A stretch of DNA of 12,017 bases, taken from NCBI GenBank assembly GCA_017446355.1, contig JAFSQZ010000086.1, forward strand, positions 1 through 12,017. The letters run 5' to 3'. The notes beneath the pieces are model-generated. The model made no database searches, was not told where the DNA came from, and was given only the letters and a program-made list of their open reading frames with translations. The stretch is from Neisseriaceae bacterium (lineage in GTDB: Bacteria; Pseudomonadota; Gammaproteobacteria; Burkholderiales; Neisseriaceae). A program made the position numbers and the translations under genes. Positions 1 through 5,843 of this stretch are shown piece by piece. Numbering within the stretch: the first letter of the stretch is position 1; every line of letters begins with the position of its first letter.

Positions 1-86
1 CAGGCTGCCGGAAACGATTACAAAACGCGCTTATCATTTGTTATTTTGGTTAAACGAAAAATACAGTAGAAACGCCTGAAAAAAAT

Positions 87-121
87 CGTCATTCTGAACT
101 TTTGCAGAAAAAGTGAAGAAT
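87..121 (+). repeat. REP-like hairpin, family B, single copy
   Basis: The element starts CGTCATTCTGAA, the same 12-mer found at 3041-3052, and ends GAAGAAT. A basal stem ATTCT (91-95) pairs with AGAAT (117-121). An apical stem ACTTTT (98-103) pairs with AAAAGT (109-114) around a 5-nt loop. The structure and the shared head with 3038-3127 mark it as one member of a dispersed repeat family. Function is unknown. Confidence 0.6.
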
Positions 122-280
122 GTAATTATTTGTTTTATAAAGATTTGTTCCTAATACTCAAAATAACGAATAGTGAAAAGTTAGGTTTTGCAGGGATTTG
201 TCGTGTGAGATTTTTTTGTGGTACGCAGAATAATAAGACGAAAAATTAAAGAATAGGGGAGATGAGTATTGCGTGTGGCC

Positions 281-323
281 GCCTGAAATCTTGGTAAGAT
301 TTGTTTTTACAAAGATTTCAGGC
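281..323. repeat. DUS-derived hairpin downstream of murI
   Basis: The arms at 281-297 and 307-323 pair over 17 positions with one mismatch around a 9-nt loop. The right arm contains a near-DUS on the minus strand (AAGCTGCCTGAA, 317-328) and the left arm ends in a degenerate one. It lies 52 bp past the murI stop and could end the murI transcript. No U-run follows on either strand, so it is not a classical intrinsic terminator. Confidence 0.5.
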
Positions 324-375
324 AGCTTGATATAAAAAGGGGAGATTGGTGTTTTTTTGTTTTTGATGTTGATGG

Positions 376-1179
376 TTAACCCAAACGCATCATTTCAATT
401 TGTTCCAAACTTCTGCCCAGAAAACGCTCACCAATGGTTTGAAAACGCAAAGGAATATCAGAAACGTAAAAACGATAATCAGGTGGCAAATGGCTATCAT
501 TAAGCAAGTGCGTATTTGCCAATGCTTGTGCGGTTGCTTCGGCAGTGGTTGTAGACGAATCCACCAATTGCAAGTGCGGTGCTTCTTTTTTCAGCAAAGG
601 TTTTAACAGTGGATAATGTGTACAACCGAGTACCAACGTATCAATATTTTCTGCCAACAAAGGTTTTAAATATTCTTGAACCGTTAAACGAGTTACTTCG
701 TGATCCAGCCAACCTTCTTCTACTAACGGCACCAATAAAGGACTGGCTTGCGACAGTATTCGTGTTTTGGGATTTTGACTATTGATGGCGCGTGCATAAG
801 CATTGGAATTTACTGTTGTACTGGTGGCAATCACACCGATGGAATGATTTTTTGTTGTTGCTAACGCTGCCTGCGCTCCTGCGGCGATAACATCTAAAAT
901 GGGCATATTTCCTGCCATTTGGCGTACTTTTTGTCCCGCCACCGCTGCAATGGTATTACACGCAATCACTAATGCTTTTACTTCATTTTGTAAAAGAAAA
1001 TCAACGATTTGTGTGGTGTATTCAATAATGGTGTTGCGTGATTTAACGCCATAAGGAACGCGTGCGGTATCACCAAAATAGATAATGTTTTCATTGGGTA
1101 AACGTTCCATCAAAGCGCGTACAACCGTTAAACCGCCTACGCCAGAATCAAAAACACCAATGGGTTTATTTTTACTCAT
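376..1179 (-). CDS. murI: Glutamate racemase
   Basis: MurI converts L-glutamate to D-glutamate in the cytoplasm, without a cofactor, for peptidoglycan precursors. The product is 267 aa, normal for the family. Near the N-terminus is the signature FDSGVGGLTV, with the conserved Asp11-Ser12. The two catalytic cysteines are visible: Cys74 in VIACNT and Cys186 in LGCTHY, with His188 beside it. Their spacing matches known glutamate racemases. I start at ATG 1179 because AAAGG (1185-1189 on the complement) lies 5 nt ahead of it. A GTG two codons upstream (1185) has no room for a ribosome binding site. The gene is divergent from accA, and a DUS pair sits directly upstream of its ribosome binding site. 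The reading frame is intact. Confidence 0.97.
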   Translation of the reverse strand: MSKNKPIGVFDSGVGGLTVVRALMERLPNENIIYFGDTARVPYGVKSRNTIIEYTTQIVDFLLQNEVKALVIACNTIAAVAGQKVRQMAGNMPILDVIAAGAQAALATTKNHSIGVIATSTTVNSNAYARAINSQNPKTRILSQASPLLVPLVEEGWLDHEVTRLTVQEYLKPLLAENIDTLVLGCTHYPLLKPLLKKEAPHLQLVDSSTTTAEATAQALANTHLLNDSHLPPDYRFYVSDIPLRFQTIGERFLGRSLEQIEMMRLG

Positions 1180-1187
1180 TTTCACCT

Positions 1188-1244
1188 TTCAGGCTGCCTG
1201 AAAAACGTTATTGTAAACGCGATTGACTTTTCAGGCAGCCTGAA
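1188..1244. repeat. Inverted pair of DNA uptake sequences
   Basis: TTCAGGCTGCCTGAA lies at 1188-1202 and its reverse complement at 1230-1244. With flanks, the arms 1190-1204 and 1228-1242 pair perfectly over 15 bp around a 23-nt loop. In Neisseria, inverted DUS pairs commonly act in uptake and as terminators. Here the pair lies upstream of murI, so termination of murI is not its role. In a murI transcript starting further upstream, the hairpin would abut the ribosome binding site. Confidence 0.85.
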
Positions 1245-1274
1245 AATGATATTTATCGTGTTTTGAAACGGTGT

Positions 1275-1302
1275 TTTTAGCTTCGCTTCACTCGCAGAAA
1301 CT
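1275..1302 (+). repeat. Short direct repeat, copy 1 of 3
   Basis: A 28-nt unit that begins TTTTAGCTTC and ends CTCGCAGAAACT. It differs from copy 2 (1327-1354) at two positions, where CTTCG and CTTCA have swapped order. It contains GCTTCGC (1280-1286), whose complement GCGAAGC is a known very stable DNA mini-hairpin. Confidence 0.7.
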
Positions 1303-1303
1303 C

Positions 1304-1379
1304 GTTTTGATTTCATCAAAACTTTGTTTTAGCTTCACTTCGCTCGCAGAAACTTTGTTTTGACTTTGTCAACAAAGTT
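1304..1379. repeat. Two small hairpins next to the direct repeats
   Basis: The first has the perfect stem GTTTTGAT (1304-1311) and ATCAAAAC (1315-1322) closing a TTC loop. The second pairs AACTTTG (1351-1357) with CAAAGTT (1373-1379), then TTGAC (1360-1364) with GTCAA (1368-1372), around a TTT loop. Each directly follows a copy of the direct repeat. Confidence 0.65.
1327..1354 (+). repeat. Short direct repeat, copy 2 of 3
   Basis: A 28-nt unit with the same ends as copy 1, beginning TTTTAGCTTC and ending CTCGCAGAAACT. The last four bases also belong to the following hairpin (1351-1379). Confidence 0.7.
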
Positions 1380-1382
1380 CTC

Positions 1383-1394
1383 AGGCTGCCTGAA
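1383..1394 (+). repeat. DNA uptake sequence, Simonsiella dialect
   Basis: An exact AGGCTGCCTGAA. The preceding base is C, so the full palindrome is broken and only the plus-strand dialect is perfect. It lies 16 nt before the REP-like palindrome at 1411. Confidence 0.85.
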
Positions 1395-1410
1395 ATATTT
1401 CAAAATTTCT

Positions 1411-1549
1411 GTCATTGCGAGACTTGACGATAGTCAAGTTGTGGCAATCTCCTGATTTAATCTGCGTCATTGCTATTTATCAATCAAAGTTTGTTCTCCA
1501 TAGTTGGGAGATTGCCACGCCTTGAACTGCGTTCAAGTCTCGCAATGAC
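1411..1549. repeat. REP-like paired palindrome, family A
   Basis: Two inverted copies of one hairpin element face each other. The outer arms GTCATTGCGAGACTTGA (1411-1427) and its complement (1533-1549) match perfectly over 17 bp. The inner GTGGCAATCTCC (1441-1452) and its complement (1507-1518) match over 12 bp. Each arm also folds alone: ATTGC pairs with GCAAT at the base, with an apical stem ACTTGAC/GTCAAGT (1422-1439) in the left arm and CTTGAAC/GTTCAAG (1521-1537) in the right. A third, single copy lies at 5708-5738. The layout resembles REP or BIME elements. No transposase of the REP-associated type is in this window. Confidence 0.75.
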
Positions 1550-1557
1550 CGTATCTT

Positions 1558-1580
1558 TTTTAGCTTCGCTCGCAGAAACT
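1558..1580 (+). repeat. Short direct repeat, copy 3 of 3
   Basis: A 23-nt unit with the same ends as copies 1 and 2 (1275, 1327) but one CTTCR pentamer fewer. It contains GCTTCGC at 1563-1569. Confidence 0.65.
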
Positions 1581-1587
1581 GCGGTTT

Positions 1588-1648
1588 GATTGCTTCGCAA
1601 TCTACTTTAACAAACTGTGTTTGTTAAAGGTTGATACTTCGTATCAAC
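1588..1648. repeat. Three consecutive perfect hairpins
   Basis: GATTGC (1588-1593) pairs with GCAATC (1597-1602) around TTC. CTTTAACAAA (1605-1614) pairs with TTTGTTAAAG (1620-1629) around a 5-nt loop. GTTGATAC (1630-1637) pairs with GTATCAAC (1641-1648) around TTC. They are nearly contiguous and unrelated in stem sequence. They end about 35 bp ahead of the possible accA promoter. Confidence 0.7.
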
Positions 1649-1658
1649 TAAACCTTGT

Positions 1659-1688
1659 TTTTCCTTTTTATTCGTTTTGCGCTACAAT
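1659..1688 (+). promoter_or_regulatory. Possible accA promoter
   Basis: TACAAT at 1683-1688 is a good -10 box, 36 bp before the accA start. The best -35 candidates (TTTTCC at 1659-1664 or TTCCTT at 1661-1666) are weak, so the call rests mainly on the -10 and its place. Confidence 0.35.
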
Positions 1689-1724
1689 TAGCCCTTTCAG
1701 TTTCTGTGAAATAGAGTAGTATTG

Positions 1725-2687
1725 ATGAAAACCATTTATCTTGATTTTGAACAGCCCATCGCTGAATTGAACAATAAAATTGAACAACTTCGCTTGGCGC
1801 ATGAAGATTCTGTGGTTGATATTTCAAAAGAAATCAATCAGTTGCAAAAAAAATGTAACGATTTAAGCAAAACTATTTACAACAAACTCACGCCTGCGCA
1901 AGTATCGCAAATCTCACGTCATCCACAACGTCCTTACACTTTGGACTATATTGAAACCTTGTGTACCGACTTTCAAGAATTACACGGCGACCGTCATTAT
2001 GCTGATGATGATGCCATTGTTGGCGGTTTGGCACGCTTTAATGGACAAAGTGTCGTGGTGATTGGACACCAAAAAGGGCGCGATACCAAAGAAAAAGTGC
2101 GTCGTAATTTTGGTATGCCACGTCCAGAAGGTTATCGCAAAGCTTTGCGTTTAATGAAAATGGCAGAAAAATTTAAATTGCCCGTTTTGACATTTGTGGA
2201 TACACCAGGTGCCTATCCTGGAATTGGTGCAGAAGAACGCAATCAATCCGAAGCCATCGGTAAAAATCTTTATGAATTAACACGTTTGCGTGTGCCTGTG
2301 ATTTGCACAGTGATTGGTGAAGGTGGTTCAGGTGGTGCATTAGCGATTGCTGTGGGCGATTATGTCAATATGTTGCAATACGCAACGTATTCTGTGATTT
2401 CGCCAGAAGGCTGTGCTTCTATTTTATGGAAAACCGCTGAAAAAGCTGCTGATGCTGCCGATGCGTTAGGTATTACTGCGGAACGTTTATTGAAATTGAA
2501 ACTGATTGATAAGATTGTTGACGAACCATTAGGCGGTGCGCATAGAGATTATGGAGTCGTGATGAAAAATCTTAAAGCGATTATTGCAGAGCAATTGCAA
2601 GAAGTGCAAAACGTTTCTGTTGACGAGTTGCTGACACGTCGTTTTGATCGCATTATGGATTATGGTCAGTTTGTTGAGAAGAAATAA
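1725..2687 (+). CDS. accA: Acetyl-CoA carboxylase carboxyltransferase subunit alpha
   Basis: AccA pairs with AccD to form the carboxyltransferase that moves CO2 from carboxybiotin (on AccB) to acetyl-CoA, giving malonyl-CoA, the first committed step of fatty-acid synthesis. The 320-aa product has the usual length. The N-terminal 10-55 are helical and coiled-coil-like. The carboxyltransferase domain follows, with GHQKGRDTKEK near 114-124, DTPGAYPG at 159-166 and the glycine-rich GEGGSGGA at 198-205, where the acyl-CoA carbonyl is held. I start at ATG 1725; a TTG one codon earlier is open but has no advantage. The ribosome binding site is weak (GAG at 1714-1716). accD and accBC are not nearby, which is normal for accA. 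An intrinsic terminator follows directly, so the gene is probably transcribed alone. Confidence 0.97.
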   Translation: MKTIYLDFEQPIAELNNKIEQLRLAHEDSVVDISKEINQLQKKCNDLSKTIYNKLTPAQVSQISRHPQRPYTLDYIETLCTDFQELHGDRHYADDDAIVGGLARFNGQSVVVIGHQKGRDTKEKVRRNFGMPRPEGYRKALRLMKMAEKFKLPVLTFVDTPGAYPGIGAEERNQSEAIGKNLYELTRLRVPVICTVIGEGGSGGALAIAVGDYVNMLQYATYSVISPEGCASILWKTAEKAADAADALGITAERLLKLKLIDKIVDEPLGGAHRDYGVVMKNLKAIIAEQLQEVQNVSVDELLTRRFDRIMDYGQFVEKK

Positions 2688-2720
2688 AGCATAACGTTTA
2701 TTGCGTAGTAGCAAAAAGAG

Positions 2721-2753
2721 AAAGCGTGGTATTAAGTGCCACGCTTTTATTTT
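2721..2753 (+). terminator. Intrinsic terminator of accA
   Basis: AAAGCGTGG (2721-2729) pairs perfectly with CCACGCTTT (2739-2747) around a 9-nt loop. The T-rich tract TTTTATTTT follows. It lies 34 bp past the accA stop. Confidence 0.88.
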
Positions 2754-3037
2754 GTGAAAACAGGATTGTTGGAATAAGTATTTTTATAATATCTTATAAA
2801 ACAATGAGTTATTATTGTTTATTTTTGCAAAAATTTAGAATGCCGCGTTTTTTCAAGGAATTTGTAAGTGTTGTATTGATGCGTTTTATCTAAATGCCTG
2901 AAATAAAAATAAAGATTATCTATAAAATAAATACTTGTGAAAATTACATTTGGATAGCAAGATAAAACGCTGAAAATCTGTTATCATTTCGTTTCTTTTA
3001 CAGAAACTAAAAACTTCTGCAAAACTTGTTTTTTATT

Positions 3038-3127
3038 ACTCGTCATTCTGAATAATGGTTGAAGAATTATTTAAAAACAAAAAGTTATAATTCTTCGTAT
3101 TCTGTTACTGTATTCAGAATGACGAGT
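3038..3127. repeat. REP-like paired palindrome, family B
   Basis: ACTCGTCATTCTGAATA (3038-3054) and its perfect complement (3111-3127) form 17-bp outer arms. GAAGAATTAT (3061-3070) and its complement (3087-3096) form a 10-bp inner stem. Each half is an inverted copy of the single element at 87-121: head CGTCATTCTGAA, tail GAAGAAT. Weaker similarity runs outward on both sides, where CTGCAAAACT (3017-3026) resembles the complement of 3125-3134. It has no ends like those of Correia elements and no clear target duplication. Confidence 0.7.
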
Positions 3128-3139
3128 TTTGTAGACTTT

Positions 3140-3169
3140 TTGAACCATAATTATTTTTGAATGGTTCAA
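3140..3169 (+). promoter_or_regulatory. Hairpin just ahead of the nrdA ribosome binding site
   Basis: TTGAACCAT (3140-3148) and ATGGTTCAA (3161-3169) form a perfect 9-bp inverted repeat with a 12-nt spacer. It ends 3 nt before the Shine-Dalgarno AGGA (3173-3176). It could be an operator or a leader hairpin that affects nrdA translation. Neither role is shown by the sequence alone. Confidence 0.4.
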
Positions 3170-3183
3170 TTTAGGAATGTGCT

Positions 3184-5457
3184 ATGAATACAGCTACTAT
3201 TAAGGTAACCAAACGCGATGGTCGTTTAGAAAATTTGGACTTAGATAAAATCCATCGTGTACTTGATTGGGCAGCAGAAGGATTGGAAAACGTGTCGATT
3301 TCGCAAGTGGAAATGAAGTCGCACATTCAATTTTATAACGGTATTCGTACCAATGATATTCATGAAACCATTGTTAAATCTGCTGCCGATTTAATTTCAG
3401 AAGAAACCCCTAATTATCAATACTTGGCAGCGCGTTTGGCTATTTTTCAACTGCGCAAAATTGCATACAGTCAATATAATCCACCACATTTATTTGACCA
3501 TGTAGAAAAACTGGTTAAATTGGGTAAATACGATGCGCACTTGCTAAATGATTATTCACCAAAAGAGTTTGAAGAACTCAATCAATACATTGATCACGAT
3601 CGTGATTTAAATTTTGCTTATGTTGCCGTTAAACAGTTAGAAAGCAAATATTTAGTGCAAAATCGCGTCAGCAAACAAATTTATGAAACACCACAATTCC
3701 TGTATATGTTGGTGGCAATGTGTTTATTTGCTAATTATCCAAAAGAAACGCGCTTAACTTATGTGAAACGTTTTTACGATGCTGCTTCTTTATTCAAAAT
3801 TTCCTTGCCAACTCCTATTATGTCAGGTGTGCGTACGCCAACACGTCAGTTCAGCTCTTGTGTGTTGATTGAATGTGATGACAGCTTGGACAGTATTAAT
3901 GCAACCACCAGTGCAATTGTTAAATATGTTTCTCAACGTGCAGGTATAGGTATCAATGCTGGGCGTATTCGCGCGGTTGGCAGTGAAATTCGTGGTGGTG
4001 AAGCCAAGCATACTGGTTGTATCCCATTTTATAAAATGTTTCAGGCAGCCGTAAAATCTTGTTCACAGGGTGGTGTTCGTGGTGGTGCGGCAACATTGTT
4101 TTATCCATTTTGGCATTATGAAGTGCAAGATTTGTTGGTATTGAAAAATAATCGTGGTGTAGAAGAAAATCGTATTCGTCAAATTGATTATGGCGTTCAA
4201 ATCAACCGATTACTCTATACACGTTTAATTCAAGATGGCAACATCACTTTATTCTCGCCTAATGAAGTACCAGGATTGTATGACGCATTTTTCGCTGACC
4301 AAGATGAATTTGAACGTTTGTATGTGCAATATGAGCAAGATGAAAATGTTCGCAAAATTGTTGTGCCAGCCAAAGAGCTATTTTCCACTTTAATGCAAGA
4401 GCGAGCAGGAACAGGGCGTATTTATATTCAAAATGTTGATCATTGTAATACACACAGTCCTTTTGACCCTAAAGTTGCCCCTGTTCGTCAGTCCAATTTG
4501 TGTTTAGAAATAGCCTTGCCTACCAAGCCATTAAATAATATTTATGATGAAAATGGTGAAATTGCCTTATGTACTCTATCTGCATTTAATTTGGGTGCAA
4601 TTGAACAATTAGACGAAATAGAAGAGTTGGCAGATTTGGCAGTGCGTGCATTAGATGCCTTGTTAGATTATCAAGATTATCCTGTACCTGCTGCGAAAAC
4701 AGCTAGTATGAATCGTCGTACTTTGGGTGTGGGCGTGATCAATTATGCATATTATCTAGCAAAAAATGGCGTGAAATACAGTGATGGTAGTGCCATTGCC
4801 TTAACGCACCGCACTTTTGAAGCCATTCAATACTATTTACTTAAAGCATCGGTAAACCTTGCCAAAGAATACGGTAAATGTCCACTGTTTCACGAAACTA
4901 CTTATTCGCAAGGTATTTTACCCATTGATACCTATAAAAAAGACATCGATCAATATTGTCAAGAACCCTTGCATTTAGATTGGGAAAGCTTGCGTGCAGA
5001 TATTGTGAAATACGGTTTGCGCAACAGTACCTTAACCGCGTTAATGCCTTCGGAAACCAGTTCACAAATTGCTAATGCCACCAATGGTATTGAACCACCA
5101 CGTGATTTGGTGAGCAAAAAACAATCCAAAGATGGAAATTTAAGCCAAGTCGTTCCCGAGTTTGATCGTTTGAAAAAACAATACGAAACTTTATGGCAAC
5201 TCACTGAAAACGATGGTTATTTAAAATTAGTGGGTGTGATGCAAAAATTTGTTGACCAAGCCATTTCTGCCAACACACATTATGATCCACGAAATTTTGA
5301 AGACGGACGTGTATCGGTGATGCAAATGCTTAAAGATGTTTTGTCTGCATATAAATACGGTGTAAAAACCTTGTATTACCACAATACTTATGACGGTGCA
5401 AAAGAGCAACAAGGCGATTTGGGCGAACATTGCGAAAGTGGTGCCTGTGCTATTTAA
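3184..5457 (+). CDS. nrdA: Class Ia ribonucleoside-diphosphate reductase, alpha subunit
   Basis: NrdA reduces ribonucleoside diphosphates to deoxy forms, using a radical passed from the NrdB subunit. The 757-aa product aligns with E. coli NrdA from end to end, shifted by one residue. Residues 5-95 are the ATP-cone that senses ATP and dATP. Visible active-site residues are Cys226 (FSSC) and Cys463 (ALCTLSAFN), the redox pair; Cys440 and Glu442 (NLCLE), the thiyl radical site and its partner; and Tyr731-Tyr732 (LYYHNT) of the radical path. The C-terminal shuttle is Cys750 and Cys755 (CESGAC), reached by thioredoxin or glutaredoxin. ATG 3184 has AGGA 7 nt upstream. nrdB does not follow; a strong terminator does. 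A near-DUS at 4040-4051 is read in frame as FQAAV. Confidence 0.98.
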   Translation: MNTATIKVTKRDGRLENLDLDKIHRVLDWAAEGLENVSISQVEMKSHIQFYNGIRTNDIHETIVKSAADLISEETPNYQYLAARLAIFQLRKIAYSQYNPPHLFDHVEKLVKLGKYDAHLLNDYSPKEFEELNQYIDHDRDLNFAYVAVKQLESKYLVQNRVSKQIYETPQFLYMLVAMCLFANYPKETRLTYVKRFYDAASLFKISLPTPIMSGVRTPTRQFSSCVLIECDDSLDSINATTSAIVKYVSQRAGIGINAGRIRAVGSEIRGGEAKHTGCIPFYKMFQAAVKSCSQGGVRGGAATLFYPFWHYEVQDLLVLKNNRGVEENRIRQIDYGVQINRLLYTRLIQDGNITLFSPNEVPGLYDAFFADQDEFERLYVQYEQDENVRKIVVPAKELFSTLMQERAGTGRIYIQNVDHCNTHSPFDPKVAPVRQSNLCLEIALPTKPLNNIYDENGEIALCTLSAFNLGAIEQLDEIEELADLAVRALDALLDYQDYPVPAAKTASMNRRTLGVGVINYAYYLAKNGVKYSDGSAIALTHRTFEAIQYYLLKASVNLAKEYGKCPLFHETTYSQGILPIDTYKKDIDQYCQEPLHLDWESLRADIVKYGLRNSTLTALMPSETSSQIANATNGIEPPRDLVSKKQSKDGNLSQVVPEFDRLKKQYETLWQLTENDGYLKLVGVMQKFVDQAISANTHYDPRNFEDGRVSVMQMLKDVLSAYKYGVKTLYYHNTYDGAKEQQGDLGEHCESGACAI
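4040..4051 (-). repeat. Near-DUS inside nrdA
   Basis: The minus strand reads CGGCTGCCTGAA, one base from the Simonsiella-type DUS. On the coding strand it gives the residues FQAAV before KSCSQ, where E. coli NrdA has FQTAV, so it fits the protein without disruption. Confidence 0.55.
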
Positions 5458-5496
5458 AGCACTGATGATTTGTGGTCTTGAAATTTGTTGGAATAG

Positions 5497-5560
5497 ATTT
5501 TAGGCAGTATTAGATGAGTAATGGAGAGATTCATCAAATACCGCCTAAAATTTATTTTTT
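5497..5560 (+). terminator. Intrinsic terminator of nrdA
   Basis: Three stacked stems with single mismatches between them: ATTTTAGGC (5497-5505) with GCCTAAAAT (5543-5551), GTATT (5507-5511) with AATAC (5537-5541), and GATGA (5513-5517) with TCATC (5531-5535). The loop is 13 nt. The tract TTATTTTTT follows to 5560. It begins 40 bp after the nrdA stop and would separate nrdA from the downstream gene. Confidence 0.9.
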
Positions 5561-5678
5561 GCCGTTGCGTTGTTGGGTAGTTTTCTACGAAAAATCAAGG
5601 TGAGATGTTTTATAAGGTTTGATAGTAAGAAATTGAATTTTATAAAGGTTTTGGTTTTTTTTTGATGACAACATCATT

Positions 5679-5693
5679 TTCAGGCTGCCTGAA
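5679..5693. repeat. DNA uptake sequence, full palindromic form
   Basis: TTCAGGCTGCCTGAA, which contains the Simonsiella dialect on the plus strand and the Kingella dialect on the minus strand. It ends 14 nt before the REP-like element at 5708. Confidence 0.85.
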
Positions 5694-5707
5694 AGAGTGA
5701 TTAAACT

Positions 5708-5738
5708 GTCATTGCGAGCCGTAGGCGTGGCAATCTCC
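5708..5738 (+). repeat. REP-like hairpin, family A, single copy
   Basis: It begins GTCATTGCGAG and ends GTGGCAATCTCC, as do the two arms of the palindrome at 1411-1549. The basal stem is ATTGC with GCAAT. The apical stem is only GCC with GGC around GTA, a different sequence from the other copies but again self-complementary. It is bracketed by two DUS. Confidence 0.7.
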
Positions 5739-5745
5739 TAAATGT

Positions 5746-5760
5746 TTCAGGCTGCCTGAA
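5746..5760. repeat. DNA uptake sequence, full palindromic form
   Basis: TTCAGGCTGCCTGAA, 7 nt after the REP-like element. Its first six bases sit 17 nt ahead of a perfect TATAAT box and may serve as a weak -35 region. Confidence 0.85.
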
Positions 5761-5774
5761 ATGATATTTATAAT
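5746..5774 (+). promoter_or_regulatory. Possible promoter of the 5844 gene
   Basis: A perfect -10 TATAAT lies at 5769-5774. Seventeen bases upstream is TTCAGG (5746-5751), the start of a DUS, matching the -35 consensus in only three positions. The leader would be about 65 nt. Confidence 0.4.
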
Positions 5775-5843
5775 ATAAATGTTCAGTCAACATAAAAAGC
5801 TAAATATTTTCATTTTTCAAATACACAGAATACAATCATAAAA

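Larger units (their letters stand above)
1..375. other. Gene-free left edge, downstream of murI
   Basis: I see no credible coding region here. The first bases hold a degenerate DUS (AGGCTGCCGGAA, 2-13). A REP-like hairpin lies at 87-121 and a DUS-derived hairpin at 281-323; both are listed separately. The rest is AT-rich with no clear promoter. Whatever gene lies to the left is outside the window. Confidence 0.6.
1180..1724. other. Repeat-dense intergenic region between murI and accA
   Basis: The 545 bp between two divergent genes contain no plausible coding region. They hold an inverted DUS pair (1188-1244), three copies of a short direct repeat (1275-1302, 1327-1354, 1558-1580), a single DUS (1383-1394), a large REP-like palindrome (1411-1549), a run of small hairpins (1304-1648), and a possible accA promoter near 1683. 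Almost no stretch longer than 40 bases is free of a repeat or hairpin. Confidence 0.75.
2754..3183. other. AT-rich intergenic region upstream of nrdA
   Basis: I see no coding region. The first 280 bp are AT-rich and hold no promoter I would defend. A nested palindromic repeat occupies 3038-3127. A short hairpin (3140-3169) stands between it and the nrdA ribosome binding site, AGGA at 3173-3176. I looked for an NrdR box pair and did not find a convincing one. Confidence 0.6.
5561..5843. other. Intergenic region with DUS and REP-like repeat
   Basis: About 280 bp without a coding region. From left to right it holds AT-rich sequence with an imperfect direct repeat around TTTATAAGGTTT, a tiny hairpin (TGATG/CATCA, 5663-5676), a DUS (5679-5693), a single family A REP-like element (5708-5738), a second DUS (5746-5760) and a possible promoter with TATAAT at 5769. 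Confidence 0.6.

Noticed and set aside
1183..1185. GTG at 1185 as the murI start
   Set aside because: It leaves no space after AAAGG, while the ATG at 1179 has a 5-nt gap and gives the usual length.
1275..1600. The three short repeats between murI and accA as a CRISPR array
   Set aside because: The spacing is irregular (52 and 231 bp), the copies differ in length, the intervals contain hairpins and REP-like arms, and no cas gene is present.
1722..1724. TTG at 1722 as the accA start
   Set aside because: An ATG follows immediately and matches the family N-terminus MK.
2799..2820. NrdR box upstream of nrdA around ACAAT...ATTGT
   Set aside because: The half-sites are too far apart and the ATAT core of the NrdR consensus is missing.
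3038..3127. Correia element
   Set aside because: The size is near that of short Correia elements, but the terminal repeat does not resemble theirs and there is no TA duplication I can define.
1186..3183. tRNA or rRNA genes in the two long intergenic regions
   Set aside because: No cloverleaf with a TTCGA-type T loop and CCA end was found; the stems present are REP-like or DUS-derived.
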